64,000 nucleotides of DNA, taken from Rhododendron vialii. Lineage: Eukaryota > Streptophyta > Magnoliopsida > Ericales > Ericaceae. The position numbers were made by a program, and so were the translations under genes. The stretch is from NCBI RefSeq assembly GCF_030253575.1, contig NC_080566.1, positions 30,043,001 through 30,107,000 of the forward strand, written 5' to 3'. The notes under the pieces are model-generated. The model did not search any database. It was not told the origin of the DNA and worked only from the letters and a program-made list of their open reading frames with translations. Positions 47,401 through 58,649 of the stretch are shown here, one piece after another. How positions within the stretch are numbered: the first letter of the stretch is position 1; the number at the start of each line of letters is the position of its first letter.

Positions 47401-50400
47401 TGCCTCAAGTTCTTCTTCTTCTTCTTTTTTTTTTTTTTTTCCGTTTTTTCAAACGTAACTCGCTATCTTCTTTTCTCACCCATACATTGTGTATTATGGG
47501 ATTTTCAAATGGCTTGTTTCCTTTTTCTTAAAAGGGTAAAAACGTATGGATTCTATGGAATAAGTAGAGATGGTAAACAATTACTCCCTTCGCCCCAAAG
47601 TGTTAGTCCCTTTATACACTTTTTTGCTGTCCCAACAAGATTTAGAATCTTCTTTTTTATGCCAGCCCGAAGAAGCTGCTTGAAACTGTCCTTGAATTCC
47701 GTCGTGGGCGAGTAGGGAGTCAACCTAAGGTTAGTTCAAAGTCCGAATGAATGGAAAATCATACATAAAGAGTCTCACCATCTATATTCTAATGAATAGC
47801 CCATTCTCCAAGCTCGATCCCCTTGGGAACGAGAGTCGGGGAAAGAAACAGGCGGCCTCTTCTAAAAGCAATGACAAAAAATTATGAGTGTACTTTGTTA
47901 CCCTTTGCTTTTAAGATTATTAATAACAATAAAGCAACGATGATGATCCTTATACTTAAGGGTAATTAGGATTTAGCAAAGTATAAAAAGTACAACGATA
48001 ATGTTTCCCTTAACAAGCTCAAAACTCCAAAATGTACCAACAATTGGGGACGGAGGGAGTATTATTTTTCAACACTCGAATGCTAGTGTTCTTGTGGTGC
48101 ACCAGCCTATAATGACATCTAACAACACTGATGATTAGAAGTATCATGTTAACTATTATTTGCTTGTGAGTCTGTGACTGATTGTATTGGGTCTGAAATT
48201 AACATTCCCTTGGAGCCATATAAATGAGCACAAATTTACTGGAAATTTGAGTTTTTCCCTAAATCTATGATGTATCAACATCATGGTTAACCAGCTCCAT
48301 GATATAAGGTGCAACTGTAATTAATTAAATTCCTTCTATGGGGACTACTCTGAGATGGTGTACTTGTCTTTGCTGAGTCAATGCAGCCTATCATGCTTTT
48401 GCTCCTTACCTACCATAGTACCATACTATGCATCCACCACCAGGACACATGTTTGTTTGAAGGGCCAGGAAGAAAATATCTACTTGTTGGGTTCCGTAGG
48501 TTGAATTATAATGTTTCAAGCTTGTCTGCCCGTGGCCTTGAACCTGGAGAATGGGGGGTGCATAGGACGAGATGTGCTTGGAGCTAGGTGGAAGTTGCTT
48601 GGAGTAGCTATAATGAGAATCAATTAGACCAGGGGTCTACAATGGCCCTGCCTTTTAGTGGTTCCTCTTCACAAAAAAATGATGCAAGAAAAGAAAATGA
48701 TTGGTTGCCATGGGATGTGTTACTTGTGTGATTTTTGTGGAGTCATAATGGCCCTTAGAAAACTCAATCGATGGCCGATTCACGCACCGTTTGTTGGTAT
48801 GGTTTATTAATGCCCTCTAGTATGTTAGAAAATTCTCGTAAAGGTACCCATGCCCCTTGGGAAATTGAACACGCACCGTTAGTTGATATGGTATAATGAG
48901 CCATTTCTAAAGTGATCGGAGGAAACATCAACCATTTTTGTGGAGTCATAATGGCCCTTCGAAAATTTAATCAATATCTGAAAGAACGAATCGTGCGCTG
49001 TCAGTTGATGTGTTATATTAACGACCTCTAATCCGTTAGAAAATTCTTGTAACAATACCCATGCCCCTCCATTGCTGAGTTCTCAATGTTTACGAAAATA
49101 CCACTAGTCACTGCTAGTGAGCCAACAACCCCATATCTTGCACAGCGCCTTAGCTCTTGTGCCCAACCCCACTTGATAAGAGTTACGAGTAAGACCATAG
49201 TCAAACTCGCAGCTCATGACAATTGCCTTGCATCCCAGTGCTGATTTGAAATGTTACTGTTCATCAAAGTCATCCTCTTCCTTGCAATCCTAAGTTGTGG
49301 AATGCAAAAATTTAGTTGGATATTGGCCCTTGTGTTCTTTTTGGTTTCCATTCTTCAGGTTTTGGTTCCCTTGTATGTGTGGTTGTTGTTTCTGTGCCTT
49401 GAACAGTCTATTATTATGTATATACAAGTTGCTTTCTTGTGTATTAGCTCAACATATGTATTTGATCAAGACCAGTACAGAAAAGATTCCAATTGTGGGT
49501 CAAAGTTGGACCTGAGCTGGAGGGTGTTTTTTTCTCATCTTGCTGTTATTGCATGGATAATCTGATTCAGCTTTGCTCTGAGTGGCTATTGTAGAACACT
49601 AATTCTATATGCCTGCTTCTATAAATTTGTTTACTTAAGTAGTCTTCCCCTTAAAACAGATTTATAAAATATTTTTTCCATTGACCTGAGAAATAACCTG
49701 CTAGTTTAGAATCCTCGAGTCTTCCCATTAGAGTTCAACCTGAAGGCAATAGAGGTTAGATGAGTAATGATATCCAATCATAGGAGATGATTGATGAGTT
49801 GTGGTGCGGTTCAGAATTTAGTTGGGCAGTTGTAGAATTCTTCATGCATTACATTGTGGCAGTTTTCCGCCCTGGAACATTCCCACCTATGAGAAGCTTG
49901 TGCAATGTCTTCCTGGTTTGTAAACACCAATTATAAAACGTTCGCCCATTCTTCTGTTCTAAAATCGTTCTAGGGGCCAACTAGTCAGCACCTTGGCGTT
50001 AGGCGTGGGTCCAAAGCCTAGATAAAAATTGGCTTAGGCGCCAACTAGTTGGCCTCTAGGCGGCAGGCACTAGGCACCCCTCTTCCGGCCGACTAGTTTT
50101 TAGCGACTTTTAGAACACTCTTTATGTTATGTCCATATGCCCATTCTCTTTATGTTATGGGAAGATATTTCATTTGTTAGGGAATGAAAATTAAACTACC
50201 TATAGAAAGTTCGTACGAGTAACTAAACAAAACGTTGGATTTTTTTGACAGATAGCTATTCATGTATGTTGGATTTGTACCACATCGGTTAATTATCACC
50301 TTGAAAACTAGTATGTATGAGCTTGAGCAGCCTCTCCCCTCATTGCCAATTGGTTTTGAGTTGGACGCTTTAACATGATATCAAAGATAGGTTTTCAAAG

Positions 50401-53400
50401 GCTTTTTCCCCTTTGTTTGTGCCATAGTTGCACTTTGTTTCGTTGTGATCTGTGTGGTCTGGGGCCTTTGTTGATCACTCCACGTACGAGTCGGGGGTCA
50501 CACTAGCGGGGGAGTGTCGGAGTAGTATATATGAGCCTGTGCGGCCTCTTCCCTTATTGTCAATTGGTTTTGAGTTGGATGCTTTAACAATGTACGAATG
50601 TGTATTTATTGTAAAATTGGAGTGGACAAACGTCTATTTATTGACCTCTTATTGCCCAACCAAGAAAAGAGAATCATTTGCTTTATTATCTTCCCCTTGC
50701 CTTTCTTCAATTCCTTTTCAAATTCAAGATGTCAGCATAGTGCTGGCATTGAAATGATGATATGTCAGAACCATCCTGTGGCTAAAGTTATTATTTTTAG
50801 TGTTTTCTGAACTCTTGAAATTAGATTGCTAAGTAGCAAAAGACGGGCAAAATATAAGTTGTCCCCAGGAATTTTTGCAGTTCCTCTCTCCCACATTTCT
50901 GGGTTGGCCCCATGGACGAAAACTTCAACGCTGAACTTCCACTTCCCATGAAAAGGGTTATGGCTACTGAATGTACTCCATCTATATTTAATTGGTGATT
51001 ATGTATACTGAAACCATTTTAAACATGTAATTTGTCATGCCATAGGGAACAAGAACAGTACAAGAACCCTGATAAGTGTAGCAGTTGGAGACGCCCCCCT
51101 GTTGAAGAGGTTTGGATAATTAATTTATTTTGAACAAATGTTTGAGAAATGCCTACTAGCTAGCTGTTACTGGATGAATGTTATATTCACATTTGTATTT
51201 ACTCTGAAATGTGAAATTCATTTTTCTTGCAGGTGCTTGCGAAATTAACCACTCATTCTGTTAGGGTACATTCAAGGCAGTGCATAGACGAAGCTGAATT
51301 AGCTGAACATGTTGTTGGGTTGACTTGCAGCTTGGCCTCTTGCCGATTCAGGTACTACTGGTCAACTTTTAGCAATTTAAGGCTAAAATGTCCTTGCTGA
51401 GCCGAAAAGAAAAAAAAAAAAAAAAAGAGCTAAAATATCCTGCTGGAACACAACTTTTCGACCTTTTCATTTCTTTTGGTAGATTAAAAATTAGATCTTC
51501 GTAGGTACATACATTTGTCCTCGAGGGTAAAATTAGTGGTTGTTTTGAGGTCTCTTAGACAAAATGATGGAAGACTGGATATATGATGGTGGAACCATTT
51601 CTTAGCTGCTAAATTTACAAAAATGAGTACGTTTTTTTTGTGGTGATGGATATTTGTTTGTTTTAGGTCTTGTATTCAGTTTTTCTATTTCTCTCTGGAT
51701 TCTATTTCCTTCGGTTATATTTCAACGCTACAAGACTGGTTTTGGATGTTTCAGTCTAATAGGTCTTGGATTCAAGTCTAAGTTTGTATTCAGTTTTGTG
51801 TTTGCTTCTCTGGATTCTACTCTATTCTGTTCAGTGTGCGTTTCCATGCTATGGTGTGGACTCAGTTACAGGTGTTGGATATAGGTATGTTTCATCAAAT
51901 TCATCTAACTCCCATGTCCAAGGACACAGGGATATGGCCAGATATTCAGATTTTTTTTTATCTGTTCTCTTTTCTGCGTAATGAAAGAGTTAATAGGGTA
52001 AACTCCTATTCGTGGACTTACTTTCTACAGAAAGTTAAGCTATAGTTACTAGTACTACACACCGGACACAAACCCATTCCCTTACTCAAGTCTCAAGTGT
52101 CCAACATGTTACTTACAAGCAATTACAAAAGTCATGGGCGAGGGACGATCACATGTGAGGGATAGTTCTAGAGTTCGATACGTATTGGGCCCAAAATTGA
52201 GAACTTAATTTTGGAGGAGTTATTCAATTAACTAACCTATTATTCATCACGGAAATACCTACTGTGTGTTGCTGCTTTTTTATCCTCCTATCATTCCTTT
52301 CCAATTCAGGTAAATTTTTGTCGAAGGCGAGGCTTAATTAATGAGTTTCTTCACCCATGCTTGTATCTATGTAAGACCAACACTAGATTACTTTACCATA
52401 CCTGGCATAACAACAAAATCATTAAGGGAGTTCAGCCTTAAAATAGTTTTACTTGTTCTCGCGTTGTTACTACCTTGACACAGTGGAAGAGAAGCAGGGT
52501 TTTGTTGTTTCATGTTAAGCTTACGGATTTCATTCAACAGGAGCAACATAACAAATTCATTTCCAGATATTTTATAGTGGCCTGTTGGTCACGGGTTCGA
52601 ATCCCAGTGAAAGCCTCTGCACTTTGGAGTAAAGGCTGCGTACATCCAACCCTTCTCCAGGGTTAGTAGCGGGAGCCTTGTGCACTGGGTGGCCCTTTTG
52701 TCTAGCCATGACCGAATGAAGAACACCTATCAATTTTTAACATGTTCTCTTTGTACCATGCTATTGCTCTTCTAATTTCCAATCTGCCCTCTCCTTTTCT
52801 TTTACTATTTGCATTGCAGAAAGAAGTTAACACGGTTATCTGTAAATGCTAATGGTTCCCTTATCCCCAAGGACTGCATCGACAAGGATCTATTCAAAAA
52901 GAACTTGTGGTGAGTACTTGCTTAGATATTAGTTCTTTAAGAACTTTATGCTTTACAAGCAACAACTTGTTGCTACAAAAGTTATGCAGAAATGTGGTAC
53001 TTTGGTTTTTATCACCACCTTTCACTTGAACGGCACCTTATCTGATTTAGCTGGATAGAGGACTTAGGCTTTGCCGTTATTGCTGGACATGTATGCTGTG
53101 CTTGGATGGTTATACTTATTTTTCTTTCTTTCCTTACCTCTTGAGCTTTGTAAACTGATATTTGTGTTCCATTCCCCTACTTAACTCTTTCTCCCAGTTA
53201 TATGGTGCTTGTACCTACTCGAGAGACAATGTCATTTTTAATGAAGAAGTTCTCCCTTCAATTGCTCTTCATTTATGGAACAACTAGATGCTTAGGTATC
53301 CCCTGTGAATGTAAGAAATAGGCATGATTCGGTGAGCTTTGACCTTGTTTGTAACAATTGGCTGCCTTTTTCCTTTTTTCGGTTGCCATTATTCAAGTGG

Positions 53401-55424
53401 TAAAAAACTTGGTGTACCATCCTTTAGGTTGTGGCCTTAGTGGGTTCGAGTTTGAGGATAGAAACTTTGTACAATTAGCAACAAAAGGTTCGGTTTGTGC
53501 CGAACCTAGCCCTTCCAAACACCCATGAATGGTACTAACATGGTGGGCGGTCTTTGTTTAAAGCTAATAATGTCTTGCTTCTTCCACCTGGAAGAATTAG
53601 TTCTGCAGTCATTTTGCTGGACTGAGCTGCCATAGAGGTTTGAGGTTTTCATCGAAGATTTTGACCTTAAATTACATTACTAGCGAGTAAATTTAAATGT
53701 ATCTGGCCATCATTTTCATGTCAAAATTCCCCACTCCACATGTACATCAGTGCATATACACTTAAGGAACCTGAAGTAGAAAAAAATTAACATTTCGTTT
53801 CTTAGCTAAAAGAGTTGTCTTACTCGGTGCACAAGGCTCCACGATCGGGATAGTACCTGCCATCATGCAATGTCTCAACCTCTTGCTCATTCTTCATTTA
53901 ATTGCTGAACGAAAACCAGATACAAATCGAAGGGTACAACCCCACATCACAATTTTCTGATATTGATACCCCAATTTTTTTTCTCTTGAATTCTTTGTTC
54001 TTGGCAAAGAATGGAGCTTCGAGGCATAAGAGAACATGACTGGTTGGCCTGAGGGTTGTGACACTTAAATTGCCATTATGATGATCTTTGTCTGGTTGAC
54101 ATGAAAATTCGGCAAATTTGACACTCCCAAGGTCTGTCCTTGACCTGCTTACATTTATTGTTATTTGAATGAGATTTCTAATTTGTCACTGGAGAATGTG
54201 GTGTACTTATTTATAGTTCTGCTGAATTTGTTTTCGTCAAATTGTTGAAATTCTGTAACTTCTGTGTTTGCACTTCAGTCTACGATGTCTAAGCTGGCTA
54301 TTGATAATAGCTGCACTATAATAGGATTGTAATAATTTTTGAGGGACAGAAAATTGGGTTCCTCATGGGTTGACATTGGATAGGCTTTGATGCCTTAATC
54401 TATGACATTGTGGAGAATCATTTGTTCTTGATGTTGCTTTTATTCTTCAGGTTAAAAGCGCTGATTGCAATCCCAAAGGTACAACCACGATTCGCACTTG
54501 CTATCCGGAAGAAATACCCTACAATGAGATCCCTCCTGAATGTTTACATGGATCCAAACAAATCGGTGAGCGATATGACAGAACTGACTTCATTTATAAT
54601 CCATTCATGTGTACGTAAAGAAACTTTGTCTACTGGTGATTGACATTAAAGTCTTTTTCCCATCGGTTAACATGATGCTATTTTAGCTATTTAACCAAAA
54701 ATTATTCTATTTTAGAATGCATCACACATGTCATTGTTGGGCTTGTAGTGTTCTAGTGTGCACAATCCTTTTTCCCTTTTCTACTTTGAATGGTACTACT
54801 ACAAGAAAAAAAAGTAGGATATGTACACCAAAATATAGGAAAATTGCTACTTGACCTTGGTGTATGATATTATTTTGCTGAATATGAAGATGATTTGGTG
54901 GTTAATAATAGTAGTAAATGTTACTTTGAATGTTCCATGGCACGAGGATGAATTTGTTTTACTATACTATTTCATGTTTCCTAATTTCAGAGAAGACTCA
55001 TCTTGGCTCTATAAGCCCTTCCCTTGTTAAAAATTTGACAATTTAAAGTACTCAGAGCCTATTTCAGAAAAACCAAGCATGATAACTTAAAAAGTAATGC
55101 CGAGTTGACTGCTTCTTTGGAAATTATCTTGACACTGCGATACGTCGACCTCTAGAGGTGTCGGTGCTTCATATACGGTAATAATGAGTAGCACTTTCTA
55201 GTTTCTCACTGAGATCATTTTTTTGAGATCGGCAGGTGCACGAGAAAGAATTTTTGCTCAAGGACTTAACAATAGAAGGACTACTCGGCGACGATAGAAG
55301 ACTGGGCGAGGTTTGCTCGAAAAGAGTTTACAGAATATTGACTGCGCAATCCGGAAGTAGCAACACTGATGACGTTGAGGATGGTGCTGATTTCTTTAGC
55401 CGGACTTCGATAACTCCCTCATAG
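35469..55424 (+). CDS. EME1: Crossover junction endonuclease EME1 (MUS81 partner)
   Basis: Nineteen exons: 35469-35778, 36506-36631, 36758-36874, 39305-39460, 39592-39677, 42057-42218, 42298-42378, 42459-42539, 42617-42709, 42789-42869, 42950-43036, 43116-43269, 43370-43479, 46999-47174, 51046-51109, 51233-51351, 52820-52909, 54451-54565, 55236-55424. Every junction is GT..AG and in frame, giving 798 aa against about 550 for Arabidopsis EME1A/B. N-terminus: acidic, disordered, repeated module (residues ~80-184). Residues 320-460 are duplicated coiled-coil units; ERCC4-like pseudo-nuclease fold about 490-670 (RSIVWNMAVP, IPYVLLVVEAEEFCNLV); helix-hairpin-helix near 698-736 (LKALIAIPKVQPRFALAI); C-terminal helix-hairpin-helix-like tail. 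EME1 is non-catalytic and gives MUS81 its branched-DNA substrate choice. The exon 2 acceptor is the least certain. Confidence 0.93.
35690..36890 (+). repeat. Repeated EME1 N-terminal module (exon 1 end, exon 2, exon 3, relics)
   Basis: The 3' part of exon 1 (PSPIVAETPMIEFS..KSKGLSG), exon 2 (QSIVAETPMLDFS..NSKKLSDP) and exon 3 (PSIVAETPMLDFS..NSKGLSDP) are copies, each ending in phase 1 before GTGAG. Two dead copies of the exon tail (..GCAATAGCAAGGGTTTATTG at 36101-36120 and ..AACAAGCAAGGGTTTATTTG at 36469-36488) lie in intron 1 with stops. The original exon-intron unit was therefore duplicated several times. Confidence 0.85.
35822..36505 (+). repeat. 358-bp direct duplication in EME1 intron 1 with SINE-like core
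   Basis: ACCACAAGGGG starts at 35827 and 36185. Each copy includes ACCTGATGGTCA (A-box-like) and GAGGTTCAAAACCTC (B-box-like), suggesting a tRNA-derived SINE captured before the duplication. Each copy ends in a dead EME1 exon tail. Confidence 0.7.
36875..39304 (+). other. EME1 intron 3 (2.4 kb)
   Basis: AT-rich first half without identifiable elements. From 38030 to 38470 there is a GGTGGT/GATGAT-rich low-complexity block that produces false reverse-strand frames. It contains the complex rearrangement at 38199-38332. Confidence 0.6.
38199..38332. repeat. Inverted insertion between direct repeats (template-switch footprint)
   Basis: Segment A (38199-38228, 30 bp) recurs as an exact reverse complement at 38270-38299. 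Segment B (38243-38274, 32 bp) recurs exactly at 38301-38332. The order is A-B-A'-B, with B and A' overlapping by TAACA. Both pairs are perfect matches, so the event is recent. Confidence 0.9.
40795..41310. mobile_element. MITE-like block with GAGGC/GCCTC motifs in EME1 intron 5
   Basis: GCAAGGCGAGGC, GTAAGCCTCAAGCG and GATGCTTAGGCCTTGG on the left face GCCTCGTCTTGAGGC on the right. These plant MITE-like motifs occur in opposite orientation at the two sides. Borders are approximate. Confidence 0.35.
42200..43190 (+). repeat. Tandem exon-intron array in EME1
   Basis: Units of 158-172 bp, each a mini-exon (81, 81, 93, 81, 87 nt) plus a 77-80-nt intron, start at 42298, 42459, 42617, 42789 and 42950. 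The head of exon 12 (43116) and the tail of exon 6 are half-units. Every exon begins REKLQK(E/A)AMKAEA or a close variant and ends (K/R)LKEE..QLRE; all are phase 0-0. Both exon and intron sequences are conserved among units, so duplication is fairly recent. Confidence 0.95.
44018..44541. mobile_element. hAT-like MITE in EME1 intron 13 (524 bp)
   Basis: Ends CAGTGGCGACTCC and (reversed) CAATGGCGATGCTAG are short inverted repeats. A perfect 8-bp duplication, GGTATATG, flanks it at 44010-44017 and 44542-44549. No coding frame inside. Confidence 0.9.
45050..46339 (-). mobile_element. Rearranged LTR fragments inside the hAT-like element
   Basis: A block (AACACTAACCTTTCCC, then ACACCAAACTTTGG, then AACCGGGTCTCACA) occurs at about 45190-45382 and 46140-46339, and a shorter part at 45880-45985. 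The GGGTCTCACA end, reversed, is TGTGAGACCC, a common plant LTR start, so the fragments lie on the minus strand. No primer site or coding region remains. Confidence 0.6.
45545..45845. repeat. GGGCACCTCGGGCCC minisatellite
   Basis: At least eight degenerate units built on GG(C/G)(A/C)CC(T)CGGGCC(C/A) with 10-30-bp spacers (for example TTACACTACAA). They lie within the LTR fragments and are non-coding. Confidence 0.7.
47584..48059. mobile_element. Stowaway-like element in EME1 intron 14 (476 bp)
   Basis: Starts CTCCCTTCGCCCCAAAG and ends TTGGGGACGGAGGGAG, flanked by TA at 47582-47583 and 48060-48061. It is longer than typical Stowaway elements, so it may contain an extra insertion. Confidence 0.85.
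48732..49078. repeat. 203-bp tandem duplication in EME1 intron 14
   Basis: TTTTTGTGGAGTCATAATGG starts at 48732 and 48935. The copies share GTTAGAAAATTCT and ACCCATGCCCCT in the same order, with many substitutions, so the event is old. Confidence 0.75.
49970..50105. mobile_element. Short palindromic MITE-like element
   Basis: Contains GGGGCCAACTAGTCAGC, the perfect palindrome GCCAACTAGTTGGC near 50041, and GGCCGACTAGTTTTTAG. These give inverted arms around a GGCGTTAGGCG-type core. Borders are uncertain. Confidence 0.4.
50267..50589 (+). mobile_element. TRIM (miniature LTR retrotransposon), 323 bp
   Basis: 5' LTR 50267-50375 (109 bp, TGTTGG..TTTAACA), then TGATATCAAAGAT (a decayed TGGTATCAGAGC tRNA-Met primer site), a short interior, the polypurine tract GCGGGGGAG, and 3' LTR 50515-50589 (75 bp, TGTCGG..TTTAACA, shortened near its start). 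A perfect 5-bp duplication ATGTA flanks it (50262-50266 and 50590-50594). It lies in EME1 intron 14. Confidence 0.9.
52575..52705 (+). mobile_element. Au SINE in EME1 intron 16
   Basis: Contains the tRNA-type B-box GGGTTCGAATCC (about 52593), then AAAGCCTCTGC, AAGGCTGCGTACATCCAACC, and CGGGAGCCTTGTGCACTGGG. This is the diagnostic order of the plant Au SINE family. The 5' part with the A-box is weak or cut. Confidence 0.9.
52910..54450 (+). other. EME1 intron 17 (1.5 kb)
   Basis: No recognisable element. A GTGGGTTCGAGTTTGAGG near 53440-53456 is B-box-like and may be a relic SINE. Confidence 0.4.
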
Positions 55425-56380
55425 TTCTTAAAGTTCACCTTAAGTTGATATTGGAGAGCAGGTGAGTGAAGCTGCTGTATATACATTCCCTTTCTAATAG
55501 CCTTCTGCATCTGCCTGTGTTTATAGCTGTCCTTTTTGTAGCACTTGGGTTACGAGTATTCTGCCAAGGATTTCATAAGTGTTTGGAATCTGGATGATGT
55601 CAAGGGTCTGAAATGAAGAAGAAGAAGAAGACTGCTGAACTTATGTCCGGGTCTGTTTCGATGTCATTTTTGTTCTTCGTGCTGATTTGTGTAGGGTTTT
55701 CTTCTTCTTCTTTTTTTATCCGCAAAAACGCCCCTCGGGCTGCTGATTTGTGTAGGTTGTTTCGGGATACTGTGGTGGTTGGCTCCTTACCAACTACTAT
55801 TTCTCTGTCTTTTTTCCTGGCGCTTAATTAGTCAATCCACGGCTATGTTGCTCATCCTGTATCCTTACAAAGGTTTTTATACTTTTAACTCTAGTGAATA
55901 AAAATTCCCCTTTATGGAAAAAAGGCCCAGCAATATGGTGCGCGTTGTTTCCGTAGTTGTAGCTCCACACGTTGTGACCACTTTTTTTGTCTTTTACGTG
56001 CAGTAATTGTTGGTAGAGAGATCGAATATCTGATTGAAATGAAACCAATTAAATATACAATGCCCCATTTGCTATCACTCGTAAGTTCCGATCCGATGGA
56101 TGATGTTGATTATTACTAGCCTCTGTATTAGTAGTCTGGCGCCCAATCAAAGGGCAGGGCGCATAAGTTTATCATAATGCAGACAGAATGAAGTGGATAT
56201 TTGCTATTTGGCAAACAATTGGCCACTCTTTGTGGCTCTTTGATTGACAGCCCGCTTAGATGATTATCTTTACATGATTACGTTGGATCATTCAACATAA
56301 CCTTATCTTTCTTGAAAAAATATTCCCTTTTCTTTGTCTCCCATCCCTTCATCGTAGTCATAATTAAGATCACTACTCCC
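55425..56380 (+). other. EME1 3' flank
   Basis: Presumed 3' untranslated region over roughly the first 400-500 bases. GTGAATAAAAATTCC near 55894-55908 includes AATAAA. GAAGAAGAAGAAGAAG at about 55615-55630 is low complexity. No further gene is seen. Confidence 0.45.
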
Positions 56381-56400
56381 CACACCCCCCTCTGGTTTCT

Positions 56401-56795
56401 GGGTTGCGGCTGCTGCACTGTACACCCACTGTTTCAGATAAGTCCAGAAATTTTTCGGTGTTAGTCAGGTATATCCCACGTGATACCTGCGCGGCACATC
56501 TGGGCCATCCAATACACTTTTGAATGGCTCGGATTGAAACTCTCTCTCCTCTCACCCCAACACTTTCTTTCTCCTTTTTCTTTCCAAATCCGAGTTTTTG
56601 GGTTGCGGCTCCTACACTGTACACCCACTGTTTTAGATAAGTCGAGAAATTTTTTGGTGCCGGTCGGGTATATCCCACATGGTACTTGCTCGGCACATTT
56701 GGGCCGTCCAATATATTTTTAGACAGTTCGGATTGAAACTCTCTCTCCTCTCACCCCAATGCTTTCTCTCGTTTTTTTCTCTCCAATTCTGAACT
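56401..56795. repeat. 199-bp tandem duplication
   Basis: GGGTTGCGGCT starts at 56401 and 56600. Both copies contain CTGTACACCCACTGTTT, GGTATATCCCAC and GGATTGAAACTCTCTCTCCT. A weaker relative sits at 60270-60430. Overlapping frames across it are artefacts. Confidence 0.85.
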
Positions 56796-57299
56796 GTTCT
56801 AAAATGCAACGGACAACTCAGATGCGCCGAACGGGCACCACGTGGTACCCACCCGGCCAAAATTTCCCCAGATAAGTCTGAATAGACAATGAAGAATGAG
56901 TGTTGTCTCATCCAGTTGCGCAATAAATGCAATCCAGCCAGCCAGCAAACTGAACCTCATGATATATGTAATGTGAACTCCCACTGCTGCTGCGACATTT
57001 CATCATGGATTGTCGAATTGTGCCATGTCCATTTGTAACAGCATCTTCATTGCTTTGCTATGTTGGCGATCAGCATTCCACCCCCCAACTTACACACCCG
57101 AATATAAACACTCACGACCCTTAAAGGTATCCACAATGCTATAATTGAAACTGAATAATCAAAAGTTATCACATCAGCTTTTAATTATCCATTTAAGAAA
57201 TTACTAAGATTAACAATGTAAAGGTTCACAATTACATAATCAAAATTGAATAACCAAAAGTTATCACATCACATTTTTAAATTACAAAAAACTAATAAC

Positions 57300-57660
57300 T
57301 GTGAACATTGAAATAGTTTTTCCTAAAAATAATTTTCAGACTAATAAAAACTATTTATTAGAAATAGAAAATAATTTTTTAACTTTTTTTGAAATTTTTT
57401 TTTAAAAAAAAGAAAAATAGTTTTTGTGTACCTTTGGTTTTTGAAAAAATAAATTTTTATATAAGAAAAGGTTTTGAGAAAAAAATTTCTTATACAAAAC
57501 AATTTTTTGAAAAAAGAACAATTTTTTTTTAATTTTTAAAAACAGTTAAAAAAAAATTTTTTTTTTTTTTTTGTGGGGGGGGGGGGGGGACCGTTTAAAA
57601 AAAAAAATTAAGTAAATTTTTTTTTTTTGAAAACATTGTTGAAAAAGAAAAAGATAGAGA
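57300..57660. repeat. Poly(A)/poly(T) low-complexity block with G15
   Basis: Alternating A-runs and T-runs surround a run of 15 G at 57575-57589. No gene. The run may be partly a sequencing or assembly artefact. Confidence 0.8.
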
Positions 57661-58630
57661 GGGGAAAAGGGAAGAGATATAACTTCTTTTTTTTGTAATG
57701 ATGTGTGTATTTGATTGAGAATGTGATGTTAATTAAATTTGGTTATTGACAAAATGTTGTTAGTTTTGGTTATCCAAATTTGATTATTTCTAAGGAGGTT
57801 GCTGAGTTTGATGATAGCATTGTGAGCCATATTTTGTACAACATTGTTAACTTTAAAAATCTAGCACTTTTGGTTATGCCATTGTGGATGCTCTAAGGAC
57901 CTGTTTCACTTAAGACTTCTCCTTTGGTGATACACAATTTATGTTTTGGGTTTTCATGTATTGAGATGTTCTATAGAATCCACAATGCTATACTTGGGTA
58001 GTTATGTTAATATCAATTATTGACATCATAATCGTATATATTTTAAGATTAAGAAGGAGACGTGGTTGTATCATAATCATATATACATCATAATATCAAT
58101 TATTGATTAGAAATCTACGAGTATTGAATATCAGGCGATGCGATGATAGTTCAGTAGTCTGGCTTTTAAGATTAGGGGGGAGATTTGGTTATGTGAAAAA
58201 GTATTTGTGTTCTAATTTTAGGTATGCCTTGTTGTGCTAGTCTTCCTTGTCAATGCTCCTTTTTTTCCTTTATTTTTTTATGGTTTCACTTAACAAAAAA
58301 AGAAAGTTGTTTTCCATTTCACTTATGACATAACTGGAGTGTACGGTGACATCAAATGATAGTCAAATGTGATCAATAGTAAAATTAACGCAGCTGGGAT
58401 AAGTAGCAAAATCTTACCTAGTTACCCAAGTTTAAATTCATTTTTTGTTTTTTTAACTTTGGGAAAGTAAGGATCTTTTTATTCTTCTTTTTTTTTTATT
58501 TTTCTTATACAAACTCCAGAGGAGGGGCATTATTATTTCTAGACACACAAAAACAATGGGCTGTCTATGAATAATTTCTCCTAGGTTTGAGTTGCTAATT
58601 TGAAAGAGCTGTGAATGTGATGTCTGCTTT
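57661..58630. other. No gene seen
   Basis: AT-rich intergenic DNA with no open frame of merit and no element ends recognised. Confidence 0.5.
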
Positions 58631-58649
58631 CCCCCCCCCCCCCCCCCCC
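58631..58649. repeat. Homopolymer C19
   Basis: A run of 19 C. It falls inside two chance reading frames and has no known role. Confidence 0.95.

Noticed and set aside
47640..47730. Short KKLLETVLEFRRGRVG frame as an EME1 exon
   Set aside because: It lies inside the Stowaway-like element, and exons 14 and 15 already join in frame with conserved sequence.
52585..52610. Possible tRNA gene from GGTTCGAATCC
   Set aside because: It is the B-box of an Au SINE; no cloverleaf or acceptor stem can be drawn.
56373..56932. Minus-strand frames with internal similarity
   Set aside because: Explained by the 199-bp tandem duplication; no protein family and no codon bias.
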